The position numbers were made by a program, and so were the translations under genes. Under the pieces are notes generated by a model. That model had not been told where the DNA came from. It was given only the letters and a program-made list of their open reading frames with translations, and did not search any database. 64,000 bases of DNA from Shimia aestuarii (GTDB taxonomy: Bacteria > Pseudomonadota > Alphaproteobacteria > Rhodobacterales > Rhodobacteraceae), in assembly GCF_022814865.1 (NCBI RefSeq), contig NZ_JAKVRD010000015.1, positions 24,543 to 88,542 of the forward strand. Direction: 5' to 3'. Of this stretch, positions 52,618 to 64,000 are shown piece by piece; position 1 is the first letter of the stretch, and every line of letters starts with the position of its first letter.

Positions 52618-53699
52618 GTGGCGCCTGCCTTGAACTGGCCAATTGCATGCGCGACACGCCGACAAGAGGGTTCGTCCCCGACGGTGATCCGTAGGCAGTT
52701 GGGCAGGCCATAGCCCGCCACCCTGCGCACGATCAGGCCTTGGGTCTTGAGGTAATCATCACAGGTCTCGGCCTCTTCCTGGCTGTCGAAACGGGCCAGG
52801 ATGAAATTGGCACAGGACTCGTCAGAAGCAACGCCACTATCGGCCAGCGCATCGGAGAGCCACGCCCGCAGACGCGTGTTGTCATCGCGGCATTTCTGCA
52901 CCCAAGCCTGATCCCGAACCGCCGCCTCTGCGACCTCGAGCTGCACCGTCGAGAGGTTGAACGGCTGACGCACACGGTTGAGCACGTCGATGATCTCTTT
53001 CGTCCCATACCCCCAGCCGATCCGCAGCCCACCAAGGCCATAGATCTTCGAGAAGGTGCGCGTCATGAGAACGTTCTGGCGCGCATCGACAAGCGCCGCG
53101 CCGCCATCGGCCCCACCAACGTACTCGGTATAGGCTCCGTCATGCACAAGGATCGCCCCTTCAGGAAGGCCATCGGCCAGCCGCGCAACCTCCTTCGGGC
53201 CAAGCATGGTGCCAGTCGGGTTGCCGGGGTTGGCGATAAAGACGATCTTGGTTTTCTTGGTGCAGGCCTTGAGGATAGCATCCACATCAACCCTGCGGTC
53301 CCGTTCAGGCACCACGACACCGGTCGCTCCGACCAGCTTGGCGAGGATCGGATACATCGAAAACCCGTGCTCAGTATAGATCACCTCGTCGCCGACGCCC
53401 GCATAGGCCTGCGTCACGAACTGCAAGACCTCGTCTGACCCCACACCACAGATGATCCGTTCGGCGTCGAGCGCATGCACATCGGCAATCGCCGCGCGCA
53501 GCTCGGCATGGTCCGTCGACGGATACCGATGCAACCCATGCCCTGCCTTGCTAAACGCCTTTTTCACAGCGTCAGAACAGCCGAACGGGTTCTCGTTCGA
53601 CGACAGTTTCACCACGTCGCTCACGCCCTCGATCTTGGACGTGCCACCGACATAGAGATCGATATCCATGATCCCCGGCTTCGGCTCAATACGTGACAT
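52614..53699 (-). CDS. hisC: Histidinol-phosphate (or aromatic) aminotransferase
   Basis: A 361-residue class I/II PLP aminotransferase. [15 protein letters not shown] near the start and the PLP-lysine region [20 protein letters not shown] are typical of HisC. Its coupling to the tyrA-type gene suggests it also or mainly transaminates aromatic keto acids. The start is decided by GGAGGG, which lies seven bases before the ATG at 53699; the ATG at 53714 would overlap that site itself. Confidence 0.92.
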   Translation of the reverse strand: MSRIEPKPGIMDIDLYVGGTSKIEGVSDVVKLSSNENPFGCSDAVKKAFSKAGHGLHRYPSTDHAELRAAIADVHALDAERIICGVGSDEVLQFVTQAYAGVGDEVIYTEHGFSMYPILAKLVGATGVVVPERDRRVDVDAILKACTKKTKIVFIANPGNPTGTMLGPKEVARLADGLPEGAILVHDGAYTEYVGGADGGAALVDARQNVLMTRTFSKIYGLGGLRIGWGYGTKEIIDVLNRVRQPFNLSTVQLEVAEAAVRDQAWVQKCRDDNTRLRAWLSDALADSGVASDESCANFILARFDSQEEAETCDDYLKTQGLIVRRVAGYGLPNCLRITVGDEPSCRRVAHAIGQFKAGAT

Positions 53700-53850
53700 A
53701 TGCGTGCCCTCCACTCTTCGACCCGTTTCTTAGCCGTGCCATGAGAGGTTGGAAAGGTTCTAATCGCGACTTTGAGATATGTGCGTGATTGCGGCCACGC
53801 CTTTGTGGCTTGTCTTCGTGCCTCACGTCTATGTCGAAACGCTTTCGGCG

Positions 53851-54375
53851 CTATTTCTTCTTCGCCTGTGCCGTCATCCAGTCCATCGCCGCCATCAGAA
53901 CCCCCGACAGGACAAAGACCATGTGGATCGCCACCATCCAGAGAAGTTCTTCACTGGCAAAATCCTTACCGCCCTTGCCGATCTCCATGAACCGCTTGAG
54001 CAGGTGGATGGCCGAGATCGCCACGATCGACGCGATGAGCTTCATTTTCAGGCCGGAGAAATCCACCGTCCCCATCCAGCCAAGCCGCTCATCCGCCTCA
54101 GCCACGTCCATACGCGATACAAAACTCTCGTAGCCCGAGAACAGGACGATCAAGAGCAGATTGCCCGCCAGAGTCAGGTCAATCAGCGTCAGCACCACGA
54201 GGATGACCTTATCCGCGCCCATCTTCGGCGCCTGCGGGATATAGGCGAGAAGTTCATGCCCAAAGACAAAAACCAACATCGCCAATGCGGCCACAAGACC
54301 AAGATACATCGGCGCCATGAGCCAACGCGACGCAAACAACGTCTTCTCAAATCCACGTTCGACTGAATTGCCCAT
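53851..54375 (-). CDS. YqhA/UPF0114 family membrane protein
   Basis: A 174-residue inner-membrane protein with about four hydrophobic segments: APMYLGLVAALAMLVFVFGH, a segment near residue 65, IASIVAISAIHLLK and AIHMVFVLSGVLMAAMDW. It matches the TIGR00645/UPF0114 family; function unknown. The ATG at 54375 (MGNSVERGFEKTLFAS) matches the family start; the frame is open to 54474 through the rpsD terminator. Confidence 0.86.
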   Translation of the reverse strand: MGNSVERGFEKTLFASRWLMAPMYLGLVAALAMLVFVFGHELLAYIPQAPKMGADKVILVVLTLIDLTLAGNLLLIVLFSGYESFVSRMDVAEADERLGWMGTVDFSGLKMKLIASIVAISAIHLLKRFMEIGKGGKDFASEELLWMVAIHMVFVLSGVLMAAMDWMTAQAKKK

Positions 54376-54455
54376 GATCCCTGCCCTTGTTCCGACGTCA
54401 AAGCGCATAGGATTTCGGACGGGCATAGGCAATGGCCTGAATGCCGCACCCGCGC

Positions 54456-54489
54456 AAAGAAAAACCCGCTGCACACGGCAGCGGGTTTT
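54456..54489 (-). terminator. Terminator of rpsD
   Basis: A perfect 12-base stem AAAACCCGCTGC/GCAGCGGGTTTT (54461-54472 with 54478-54489) and a 5-base loop. On the minus strand the T-run is followed by TCTTTGCGC. Confidence 0.88.
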
Positions 54490-54516
54490 CCAAAAACAGG
54501 TCTGTGGCGAACAGTC

Positions 54517-55137
54517 TTAGTTGTTCGCGTAGTATTCGACCACGAGGTTCGGTTCCATCATGACCGGGTACGGCACATCCGAGAGGCCCGGGGTGCGCAC
54601 GAAGGTTGCGGTCAGTTTGGAGTGGTCGGCTTCGACATAGTCCGGCACGTCGCGCTCGGGAAGCTGGGTCGCTTCGAGAACGGCAGCCATCTGCTTGGAC
54701 TTGTCGCGAACTTCGATCACGTCGCCTTCCTTCACGCGGTAGGAGGGGATGTTGACCTTCTTGCCGTTCACGAGCACGTGGCCGTGGTTCACGAACTGAC
54801 GCGCCGCAAAGACGGTCGGCACGAACTTGGCGCGGTAAACAACGGCGTCGAGGCGGCGCTCGAGCAGACCGATGAGGTTTTCACCGGTGTCGCCTTTGAC
54901 ACGCTCGGCTTCGCCGAAGATGCGACGGAATTGCTTTTCGGTCAGGTCGCCGTAGTAGCCCTTGAGCTTCTGCTTGGCGCGCAGCTGCAGACCGAAGTCC
55001 GAAAGCTTGCCCTTGCGGCGCTGGCCGTGCTGGCCGGGGCCGTATTCGCGGCGGTTGACCGGGGATTTTGCGCGACCCCAGATGTTTTCGCCCATCCGGC
55101 GGTCGATTTTGTACTTGGCAGTCGTGCGTTTGGTCAC
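54517..55137 (-). CDS. rpsD: 30S ribosomal protein S4
   Basis: A 206-residue primary 16S rRNA-binding protein. [20 protein letters not shown] at the start, [15 protein letters not shown] and the S4 RNA-binding domain ([20 protein letters not shown]) are typical. The start is a GTG at 55137 with AGGAGATC upstream, which gives the standard length; the longer frame to 55308 is not protein-like. Single-gene unit here, away from the large ribosomal operons. Confidence 0.96.
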   Translation of the reverse strand: MTKRTTAKYKIDRRMGENIWGRAKSPVNRREYGPGQHGQRRKGKLSDFGLQLRAKQKLKGYYGDLTEKQFRRIFGEAERVKGDTGENLIGLLERRLDAVVYRAKFVPTVFAARQFVNHGHVLVNGKKVNIPSYRVKEGDVIEVRDKSKQMAAVLEATQLPERDVPDYVEADHSKLTATFVRTPGLSDVPYPVMMEPNLVVEYYANN

Positions 55138-55296
55138 GGCTGATCTCCTTCGTTCAGGTTCTCGAAGGGCGTTGTCCTCTCGCCGGGTTTGACCGACGTG
55201 ACAGGGTTCCCCTTGCGGGGGCCACCAACACCAATGAAGCCGCGCGTATAAAGGGTTTGACGGGGGAGTCAAGCGAGGTTGGCAAGAAATGCGAAC

Positions 55297-55323
55297 GGCC
55301 CGCCCCAAATGCCGGGACGGGCC
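55297..55323 (-). terminator. Hairpin after the NCS1 transporter gene
   Basis: On the minus strand GGCCCGTCCC and GGGGCGGGCC pair with one wobble and a 7-base loop, 25 bases beyond the stop. Only a weak T-rich tail follows, so terminator function is likely but not certain. Confidence 0.55.
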
Positions 55324-55347
55324 GCCTTGTTCAAGAGGTGTTCGACC

Positions 55348-56769
55348 TCAGGACGCGCGGCAGCGCAGATAGTAGATCGCCCCGCCAAGCGCCGCACCGA
55401 TGACCCAGGCATAGCCTGCAAGCTGACTCAGCACCGGAACCCAGACCGTCGCCACCGAGAACACCGCCGCGATGGCAAAGGCCAGAAGCGCATTGCCATG
55501 CCAGCCACCACTATAGTGATAGGCCCCGCCTTCCATGTTGTAGAGGTCATCGCGATTCAGCTCTTGTTTGCGCAAGAGGTAGTAGTCCACGATCATGATC
55601 CCATAGAGCGGCGCCAGCGTCGCGCCAAGGGTGTTGACGAACCCGCCGATGCCAAACTCGCTGATGAACGCGGTCCAGAGGCCACCAATCACCAGTGCAA
55701 AGCCCGATGTGATAAGCCCCGCCATGCGAAAGCTGATCTTGGTCGGCGCGAGGTTGGCAATACCGTTCACCGCCGGGATGAAGTTGGCCACAAGGTTGAT
55801 CCCCACGGTCGCCGCGAAAAAGGTAATCGCGGCAATCACGGCCAGAAGCACGCTATCGGTGCGTCCGACGATCTCGGTCGGGTTGATGATCGCCTCGCCG
55901 TAGACGACAGCCGCACCCGCCGTTGTCAGAAGCGCCAGCGCCGAGAACAGGATCATGTTGAACGGAAGCCCCGCAAGGTTGCCGCGCGTCATGGCCTGCT
56001 TGTCCCGCGCATAACGCGAGAAGTCGCTGAAGTTGATCATCACCGCCGCGAAGTAGGCCACCATCGTGCCGATAATCGCGATAAAGCCGTTGAACTCGGT
56101 GCCCCATGTGGCGTCCGGATTGACGAAGATGGTCTGCGCCTGTGACAGAAGCTGCCCATCGGCCTTGATCCAAAGCACGACCACGAGGCCGATCATAACG
56201 AGATAGACAAAGGGACCAGCGATATTGAGGAAGGTTTCGACCCACTCCATGCCGCGCCAGAAGATCCAGATATGGAAGGCCCAGACGATCACGAACGACA
56301 CCCAGTCGACACCCGTCAGCCCAAGGACTTCCGTGCCGCCGCTGATCCCTGTGACCGACCGGATCAGGAGCGCCAGCGCCGTGGAAGCAAAATAGACCTG
56401 GACCCCGTACCAAAAGACGGCAACCGTCGCCCGCAACACCGCCGGAAGCTTGGCCCCTGCTGTGCCCATGCTGGCGCGTGCCAGAACGGGATAGGGAATG
56501 CCATACCGCTCCCCGGCCGCGCCGGAGAGGTTCACAAGGAACATCACGAATAGCCCCGCCACGATCAGCGCCGCAAAGGCGGTCCAGCCGCTGACGCCAT
56601 AGGAAATGAAAAGCGACGCGACGAGCGAATAGCCAAAAAGCGATTGGATATCATTGGCCCAGACATTGAAGATCGCGAACCAGCCCCATGTCTTTTCTTC
56701 CGGCGTCACCGGGTGAAGCGTATCGTCCGCCTCTTGCCCCGCGCCGTGTTGAACGGTGTTCGATTGCAT
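55348..56769 (-). CDS. NCS1-family nucleobase/hydantoin/allantoin cation symporter
   Basis: A 473-residue transporter with about twelve hydrophobic helices. The start PEEKTWGWFAIFNVWANDIQ with the conserved Trp and Asn, and GAAGERYGIPYPVLARASMG, are NCS1 hallmarks. Members carry cytosine, uracil, purines, allantoin or hydantoins with Na+ or H+. The substrate is not evident; no degradation genes are adjacent. The divergent GntR gene probably controls it. Confidence 0.88.
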   Translation of the reverse strand: MQSNTVQHGAGQEADDTLHPVTPEEKTWGWFAIFNVWANDIQSLFGYSLVASLFISYGVSGWTAFAALIVAGLFVMFLVNLSGAAGERYGIPYPVLARASMGTAGAKLPAVLRATVAVFWYGVQVYFASTALALLIRSVTGISGGTEVLGLTGVDWVSFVIVWAFHIWIFWRGMEWVETFLNIAGPFVYLVMIGLVVVLWIKADGQLLSQAQTIFVNPDATWGTEFNGFIAIIGTMVAYFAAVMINFSDFSRYARDKQAMTRGNLAGLPFNMILFSALALLTTAGAAVVYGEAIINPTEIVGRTDSVLLAVIAAITFFAATVGINLVANFIPAVNGIANLAPTKISFRMAGLITSGFALVIGGLWTAFISEFGIGGFVNTLGATLAPLYGIMIVDYYLLRKQELNRDDLYNMEGGAYHYSGGWHGNALLAFAIAAVFSVATVWVPVLSQLAGYAWVIGAALGGAIYYLRCRAS

Positions 56770-56820
56770 TTGTGTGTCCCCTCGTTGTCAGACGGCCCGC
56801 CATGGGCCGATCCGTTCTTG

Positions 56821-56834
56821 GCCTGAATTCAGGC
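56821..56834. promoter_or_regulatory. Perfect 14-base palindrome, NCS1/GntR divergent promoter
   Basis: GCCTGAATTCAGGC is fully self-complementary and lies 52 bases upstream of the NCS1 start. It is one of two palindromes in the 193-base gap and a candidate GntR operator. Confidence 0.45.
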
Positions 56835-56842
56835 ATTGCAGC

Positions 56843-56852
56843 TAACATGTTA
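56843..56852. promoter_or_regulatory. 10-base palindrome TAACATGTTA
   Basis: TAACATGTTA lies 8 bases after the 14-base palindrome in an AT-rich stretch. Its symmetry and size fit a GntR-family dimer site. Confidence 0.4.
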
Positions 56853-56962
56853 ATTGCTATTTTAGAGAGGAGGTATCAGGAAAAGCCTATAGAACTTTTC
56901 TGGAATGCCGAATAATCGACGCCGGGCACAAAGATCTGGCACGCAAGGGGGGAAATCGCGAC

Positions 56963-57673
56963 ATGGCAGGCAACGCCGCAACACCCAACACGCCGGGCAA
57001 GACCGGAACGCGCCTGATGACCGAAGAGGCGCATGAGGCGCTGATCGCGCGATTCCGCGACGGCACGCTGCCAAGCGGCACCTTTTTGTCGATGCCGATG
57101 TTGGTTGAACGGCTTGGCCTGCCGCTTGCGGCGGTGCGCGAGGCCGTCAAACGCGCCGAGGCGAGCGGCCTTGTCACCGTGCTGCCCAAACGCGGCGTGC
57201 AAGTGATGGATGCCGGCCCCGACATGACCCGCGAATGCCTAGACCTGCGCGCCATCTTTGACGTGGAAGGCGCCAAGCGCCTCATCGCGCGGCGTGCCGA
57301 TATCCCCCTCGCCGCGCTGCGCGACGCACATGAACGTCTGCGAGACGAGGCGGAGGGCAACATGGCTGATGACTTGTCGCAGCGCGCCATCGCGACGGAC
57401 CTGTCGCTGCACGATGCCCTGTCCCTTGGGCTTGGCTCGACCTTGGCGCGGCGGCTCTATGACGAGAACCGCAACCGCATCGCCATCATCCAGAACACGC
57501 GCCCCTTCCTGCCGGTGCGGATCGCCTCAGCGATGGACGAACACCTCGCGATCATCGCCGCGCTCGAAACGGGCGACGCCGAGAAGGCAGAGGTCGAGAT
57601 ACGCGCTCATCTTGCGAATACCCTGCGTTGGTGGGGGGTCAGCCCGGATCGCACCGACGCAATACCGACGTGA
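56963..57673 (+). CDS. GntR-family (FCD-type) transcriptional regulator
   Basis: A 236-residue regulator. The N-terminal winged helix covers about residues 20-85 (TFLSMPMLVERLGLPLAAVR, ASGLVTVLPKRGVQVMD). The C-terminal helical FCD ligand domain has the metal-site pattern DLSLHDAL and later MDEHLAIIAALETGD. The last eight residues (DRTDAIPT and stop) are encoded inside the dispersed repeat copy B, so the natural end was probably replaced. Likely controls the divergent NCS1 transporter gene. Confidence 0.86.
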   Translation: MAGNAATPNTPGKTGTRLMTEEAHEALIARFRDGTLPSGTFLSMPMLVERLGLPLAAVREAVKRAEASGLVTVLPKRGVQVMDAGPDMTRECLDLRAIFDVEGAKRLIARRADIPLAALRDAHERLRDEAEGNMADDLSQRAIATDLSLHDALSLGLGSTLARRLYDENRNRIAIIQNTRPFLPVRIASAMDEHLAIIAALETGDAEKAEVEIRAHLANTLRWWGVSPDRTDAIPT

Positions 57674-57700
57674 TACCGACGCGATACAGACCCCGGTTTT
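57651..57700 (+). repeat. Dispersed repeat, copy B
   Basis: Identical over 45 bases (57656-57700) to the minus strand of 29459-29503. It covers the last 23 bases of the GntR gene including the stop, then 27 bases of the gap before the terminator. The sub-units ATACCGACGTG, ATACCGACGCG and ATACAGACC repeat with a 12-base period. Confidence 0.9.
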
Positions 57701-57711
57701 CGCCCCACAAA

Positions 57712-57742
57712 GAACAAAACCCCGCCCTTGCGAGCGGGGTTT
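57712..57742. terminator. Bidirectional terminator between GntR and Hint genes
   Basis: AAACCCCGC (57717-57725) pairs with GCGGGGTTT (57734-57742); on the minus strand TTTTGTTCT follows. It ends the convergent Hint gene and probably the GntR gene. Confidence 0.8.
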
Positions 57743-57766
57743 CGACGAGGCCCAAAGCTGCCCGGG

Positions 57767-58828
57767 TCAGGCGGCTTCGTGCTGGAGTATCGCGGCTTCG
57801 CTCCGGCTCAGATTGCGCCGCGCGTAAGGCCCGTAGCTGTTGAGGTCGTCCTCAAGCTCCGGCAGCATCTGCAACAAACGCTTGCGGTCGTTCTTCTCGA
57901 GCGTCGACAGCGCGGCATTGGCCGGGTGGTAGCTTTCGGTTTCGACACCGTTGGCCCAGAGGATCTGATGGCGCGGCAGAAGCAAGTGAATATAGGTCAC
58001 TTCGCGCATCTGGCTATCGATAGCGACGGATGATCCATTGATCAAATCCCGTGCAGAAACAAGGACTTCCGGTGTGTTGAACAGGGCTTTTGCCGCTCCG
58101 CCCTGCACCAGCATGCGATGCTCTGGCGACACGACAAGTTCCATGTCCGGCCGTTCAATGCCAAGCGCTCCGGCGCGGATGCGGATCGGTCGCAGTTGCG
58201 GCATCGCGAACAAACGCGCGCCGGACATGCGGCGACTGCCGATCCAACACACCTCTTCGGCGCCATTGTCCTTGGTCTGGACCCTGTCGCCCTCGCGCAG
58301 GTCTTCAACCCGCCTGGCGCCCGTCGGGGTTTGGATCATGGTGCCCGGCGTGAAACAGATCACGCCCCCCGTCGCTGGCCCCATCGGATTGGGATCACGC
58401 GCGTCCAACGCATGATGCACCACCCAAAGCTCTGCCCCCCGCGGCGGTAGTTCATCAAGGAACATCAAGAGCGGCGGCCGCCCCTCGACCTCGATCACCG
58501 TGACAGTGTAGCTCTGTGCGCCATTGGTCACGACAAAACCGCCCTCGAGGAGCGGGTCTTCCACATCTATATCTTCAAGTCTCGAAGTATTCTCGACTGC
58601 TGCGCCCACAAGGCGGCGTACAATACGCGCCGCACGTTTGCGGATGTTCGCCTCACCTTCCGCCTGGTCCAGACGCAATAGCTCGGTCGGGCCGTCCACG
58701 CGGACGGGCTCCCCATGCCAGGACCATACCGCGCCCGTTTCGAGCGCCTGCACCGGTGCAGCCCCAACACCGTCTATCGTTGTTTGCGACCAGGAGATGA
58801 CGAACGTGCCACGAAAGCCCGTCTTCAT
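57767..58828 (-). CDS. Hint (Hedgehog/intein-type) domain protein
   Basis: A 353-residue protein. An N-terminal region of about 150 residues of unknown fold is followed by a Hint module that starts at Cys158 (GGVICFTPGTMIQTPTGARR), continues RVEDLREGDRVQTKDNG, and has a His in VVSPEHRMLVQG and another in ETESYHPANA. The Cys and the internal His are those needed for N-S acyl shift, so cleavage before Cys158 is possible. No signal peptide is seen. Families of this kind are frequent in Rhodobacteraceae and little studied. Confidence 0.82.
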   Translation of the reverse strand: MKTGFRGTFVISWSQTTIDGVGAAPVQALETGAVWSWHGEPVRVDGPTELLRLDQAEGEANIRKRAARIVRRLVGAAVENTSRLEDIDVEDPLLEGGFVVTNGAQSYTVTVIEVEGRPPLLMFLDELPPRGAELWVVHHALDARDPNPMGPATGGVICFTPGTMIQTPTGARRVEDLREGDRVQTKDNGAEEVCWIGSRRMSGARLFAMPQLRPIRIRAGALGIERPDMELVVSPEHRMLVQGGAAKALFNTPEVLVSARDLINGSSVAIDSQMREVTYIHLLLPRHQILWANGVETESYHPANAALSTLEKNDRKRLLQMLPELEDDLNSYGPYARRNLSRSEAAILQHEAA

Positions 58829-58923
58829 TGCCTGATAACCTGCCTTTTTTGTTTTTATGGCAAAAGGTTACCAGAGGCGATTCGCGAAGGGAAGATTTTT
58901 TTGGCCAGATAGAGACAGCTGCG

Positions 58924-59856
58924 TCAAAATTTCAGACTGAACTGCAGCGCGCCGACAAACTGGCCGCTACCTTGTCCGACGAACTCTTCGCCAAGATATG
59001 TCATGCCGTAGAACACCATGCTTTTCTCGCCCTGCCAATGCAGGCCAAGCCGCGCACGGGTGCGGGTATTCGTCAGGGCATAGCCGCGATCTTCGGGGAG
59101 ATACACACTGTCCCAAACCTTGGCGACATCGGCGCCGACAATCCACGACAGGCCCGGCGTGTGCTGACGCACGACGCGCATACGATGACCAGTCACCGGA
59201 TCACGGGTCAGCAATTCGCCCTGCCCCGCGCGCCCGATGGTCACATCAAAGCCAACCCGCGCATAGGTTTCGACGCCGCCGCGCAGCTCCATGAAAGGCC
59301 GGAATTGTGTCTCTTCCGAAAGCGCCACATCGCGCGCCATCTCGAGCGTGGCCGTGGGGCGGATCTTGTCCCCGATCTGGGCATTGAGCGTCGCCGCCGA
59401 GGCCGCATTCATGCCAAACACGTCGTGCAACGTGGTCTGCAGGTTGTCGAGCGAGGTCTGCGGTCCGATGGCCACCACGTCGCCGCCAAGGCTCACCTCG
59501 GTGCCATGGGCGGTCGCGAAATGGGTATGTAGCCCAAGCGACAGAGACCCCGCAAAGGGCCGATCCCCCGGAGCAGGTGTCACCAGGTTGTCCGGCGCCA
59601 TCACTTCTCCGAGGAACCGCAATTCAAGCACCTCCCCCGCACGACCCGGCAATGCACCGGTCCATGCAGGACCGTAGACACGGCTGCTCATGACAGAGCC
59701 GGTGCGCCAACGGTCTCGGCCATCCCCGAGAAGGTCATTCACAAACAAGAGCCCGTAGCCAAGCGCGCTTCGCCCCTTTGACGGCGCGTCCTGCGCCATC
59801 GTTTGGGTTGCCGTTGCTGTCATCAAAAGGAAAAGGGCGGCTATTCGGCCAATCAT
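58924..59856 (-). CDS. LpxR-like outer-membrane lipid A deacylase family (DUF2219)
   Basis: A 310-residue exported protein with a signal peptide (about residues 1-21). FVNDLLGDGRDRWRTGSVM and APGDRPFAGSLSLGLHTHFA match the LpxR family, and the last residue is Phe after a beta strand (QFSLKF), as in outer-membrane barrels. LpxR removes the 3'-acyloxyacyl chain of lipid A. The Asn-Asp pair of the active site is present; other catalytic residues could not be aligned by eye. Confidence 0.75.
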   Translation of the reverse strand: MIGRIAALFLLMTATATQTMAQDAPSKGRSALGYGLLFVNDLLGDGRDRWRTGSVMSSRVYGPAWTGALPGRAGEVLELRFLGEVMAPDNLVTPAPGDRPFAGSLSLGLHTHFATAHGTEVSLGGDVVAIGPQTSLDNLQTTLHDVFGMNAASAATLNAQIGDKIRPTATLEMARDVALSEETQFRPFMELRGGVETYARVGFDVTIGRAGQGELLTRDPVTGHRMRVVRQHTPGLSWIVGADVAKVWDSVYLPEDRGYALTNTRTRARLGLHWQGEKSMVFYGMTYLGEEFVGQGSGQFVGALQFSLKF

Positions 59857-59984
59857 TCCACGTCCCCGTTAATTTTGCCCCCGCGGGCTTCGTACAAATT
59901 ATTTCATTGGGCGACCAGTGCCCAACGACCACTCGCGCCGAATTTGCATGTCCAGACCGGCATTTATCCGACCAAACGGTGGCA

Positions 59985-63240
<3,256 letters not shown>

Positions 63241-63257
63241 TTGAGCGGCACATGACA

Positions 63258-63300
63258 CAAAGAGCCCCCGCAGCCGGTCGGTTGCGGGGGCTTTCTTTGT
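63258..63300. terminator. Terminator after katG
   Basis: AGCCCCCGCA (63263-63272) pairs with TGCGGGGGCT (63283-63292), with an inner CCG/CGG pair, followed by TTCTTTGTTT. It also faces the leftward EamA remnant. Confidence 0.85.
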
Positions 63301-63328
63301 TTGGCGCCGCTCTAGCTGAGAGCGCGGT

Positions 63329-63887
63329 CTACACCCGGCTCAATGCGGCGGCCGGGATCGGGTCCAGGCGCGGACGATTGGCGCGCTGCCCGACCCAGAC
63401 CGAGCCAAGCACGATCACCGCGCCCAATAGTTGCAGCCAGGAAAGCGACTGGCCAAGCCAGACCCAGCCCAGCACCACCGCCGTCACCGGGCTCATCATG
63501 CCGAGCATCGACACAGCCCCCGGCTCGATCCGCGCCACGCCCCGGAACCAAAGCGCATAGGTCGCCGCGGCTCCGATCAGGCCAAGCCACGCAAAGCCTG
63601 CGAGGTTGGTCGTGCTCAGCGGTGGCAACGGCGGCTCGAAGATCAAGGCGACAGGCAACAGGATCAACCCTCCCGCCGTCAACTGCCATGCCGTGAAGCT
63701 TAGCGCCGACACCGGGGGTTGCCATTTCCGGCTTAGCACGGTGCCCGCCGCCATCGATGCGGCTCCGCCAAGCCCGGCGGCGATGCCGATCGGGTCGAAT
63801 TGCGCCTCGGGGCTGATGAGCAAAAGCGCAACGCCCACCACTCCGCTCGCGGCGGCGGCCATGGCTCCGGCCCTGATCCTCCCCCAC
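63329..63887 (-). pseudogene. EamA-family transporter, 5' end cut off by an insertion sequence
   Basis: About 185 residues of the C-terminal part of a DMT/EamA transporter, from WGRIRAGAMAAAASGVVG to the stop. At least one full EamA repeat remains (AASMAAGTVLSRKWQPP, then WLQLLGAVIVLGSVWVGQR). Upstream of about 63887 the sequence belongs to an IS3-family element, so the first half is missing here and may lie beyond the window. The open frame running into the IS (to 63967) is an accident of insertion. The transporter is presumably inactive. Confidence 0.8.
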
Positions 63888-64000
63888 TGAAGTGGTCCTC
63901 CGCTATGTTTAGGAAAACGGAGGAAACACATGGCCAACAAGCGACCGAAGCCGGAAGAGATTGTCACGAAGTTAAGGCAGGTTGAGGTTCTGACGGGGCA
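63888..64000 (+). mobile_element. IS3-family insertion sequence, left end (continues past window)
   Basis: The boundary is where EamA homology stops. The element appears to start TGAAGTGGTCCTCC, like an IS3-family terminal repeat that opens with TG. It is followed after about 40 bases by a transposase start with a strong ribosome site. The exact edge could be off by a few bases, because the other end and any target duplication are outside the window. Confidence 0.75.
63930..64000 (+). CDS. IS3-family transposase OrfA, N-terminal fragment
   Basis: The ATG at 63930 follows GGAGGAAACAC. The 23 visible codons give KRPKPEEIVTKLRQVEVLTG after MAN, the typical start of the helix-turn-helix OrfA of IS3 elements of the IS407 type. 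OrfB with the DDE domain would follow outside the window. Confidence 0.85.
   Translation, partial: MANKRPKPEEIVTKLRQVEVLTG

Overview
The window reads as a chromosomal segment of a GC-rich alphaproteobacterium of the Rhodobacteraceae/Roseobacter group. This is inferred from gene content and order: atpHAGDC as a separate F1 operon, Lrp divergent from trxB, lgt-midA-pgeF, the small DUF1150, DUF465 and DUF2161 families, a PAPS-synthetase-type Sat/CysC, HrcA/CIRCE-type groESL control, an H-type lectin protein and a Hint-domain protein. Genes are dense, many overlap by 1-8 bases (ATGA or TGATG junctions), and most transcription units end in clear hairpin terminators. I see no tRNA or rRNA gene, no CRISPR array and no prophage. 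The only mobile element is an IS3-family copy entering at the right edge.

Layout. 1-3 kb: end of tdk, then a leftward ybjN-like, proC, csaA, 2-hydroxyacid dehydrogenase unit. 3.1-7.8 kb: leftward ABC exporter (ATPase, FtsX-type permease, HlyD-type adaptor) and ubiK. 7.9-10.9 kb: rightward lgt, midA-like, pgeF and a 47-residue protein. 11-15 kb: lrp, trxB, and a sulfate-activation gene whose reading frame carries an extra N-terminal winged-helix domain. 15-22.4 kb: a GT10 glycosyltransferase, hsp20, purEK, phnM-like, lipase, Nudix, GNAT and EamA genes. 22.5-28.4 kb: groESL with CIRCE, then ribF, ycgN-like, ltaE, DUF2161 and maoC. 28.5-35.6 kb: HAD phosphatase, acyl-CoA dehydrogenase, an orphan TraB-like protein, Mn pyrophosphatase, hydrolase, HCCA isomerase, prs, lectin. 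35.7-40.6 kb: F1 ATP synthase. 41-51 kb: methyltransferase, gloB, clpA, M23 peptidase, a two-gene MotA/MotB-like motor with a very long coiled coil, chaC, DUF2125. 51-55 kb: extensin-like, tyrA-type dehydrogenase, hisC, yqhA, rpsD. 55.3-58.8 kb: NCS1 transporter with divergent GntR, Hint protein. 58.9-64 kb: LpxR-like protein, oxyR/katG, and an EamA gene cut by the IS.

Most of the window is housekeeping: nucleotide synthesis (purEK, prs), energy (F1 ATPase, pyrophosphatase), protein folding (groESL, hsp20, clpA), thiol and peroxide defence (trxB, gloB, chaC, oxyR/katG) and envelope work (lgt, M23, extensin-like, LpxR-like). The observations I rate highest are the winged-helix/Sat/CysC reading frame, the MotA/MotB-like pair whose periplasmic arm is an unbroken coiled coil of roughly 450 residues, and a 45-base sequence present twice with perfect identity in opposite orientation 28 kb apart, one copy of which forms the end of a GntR regulator gene.
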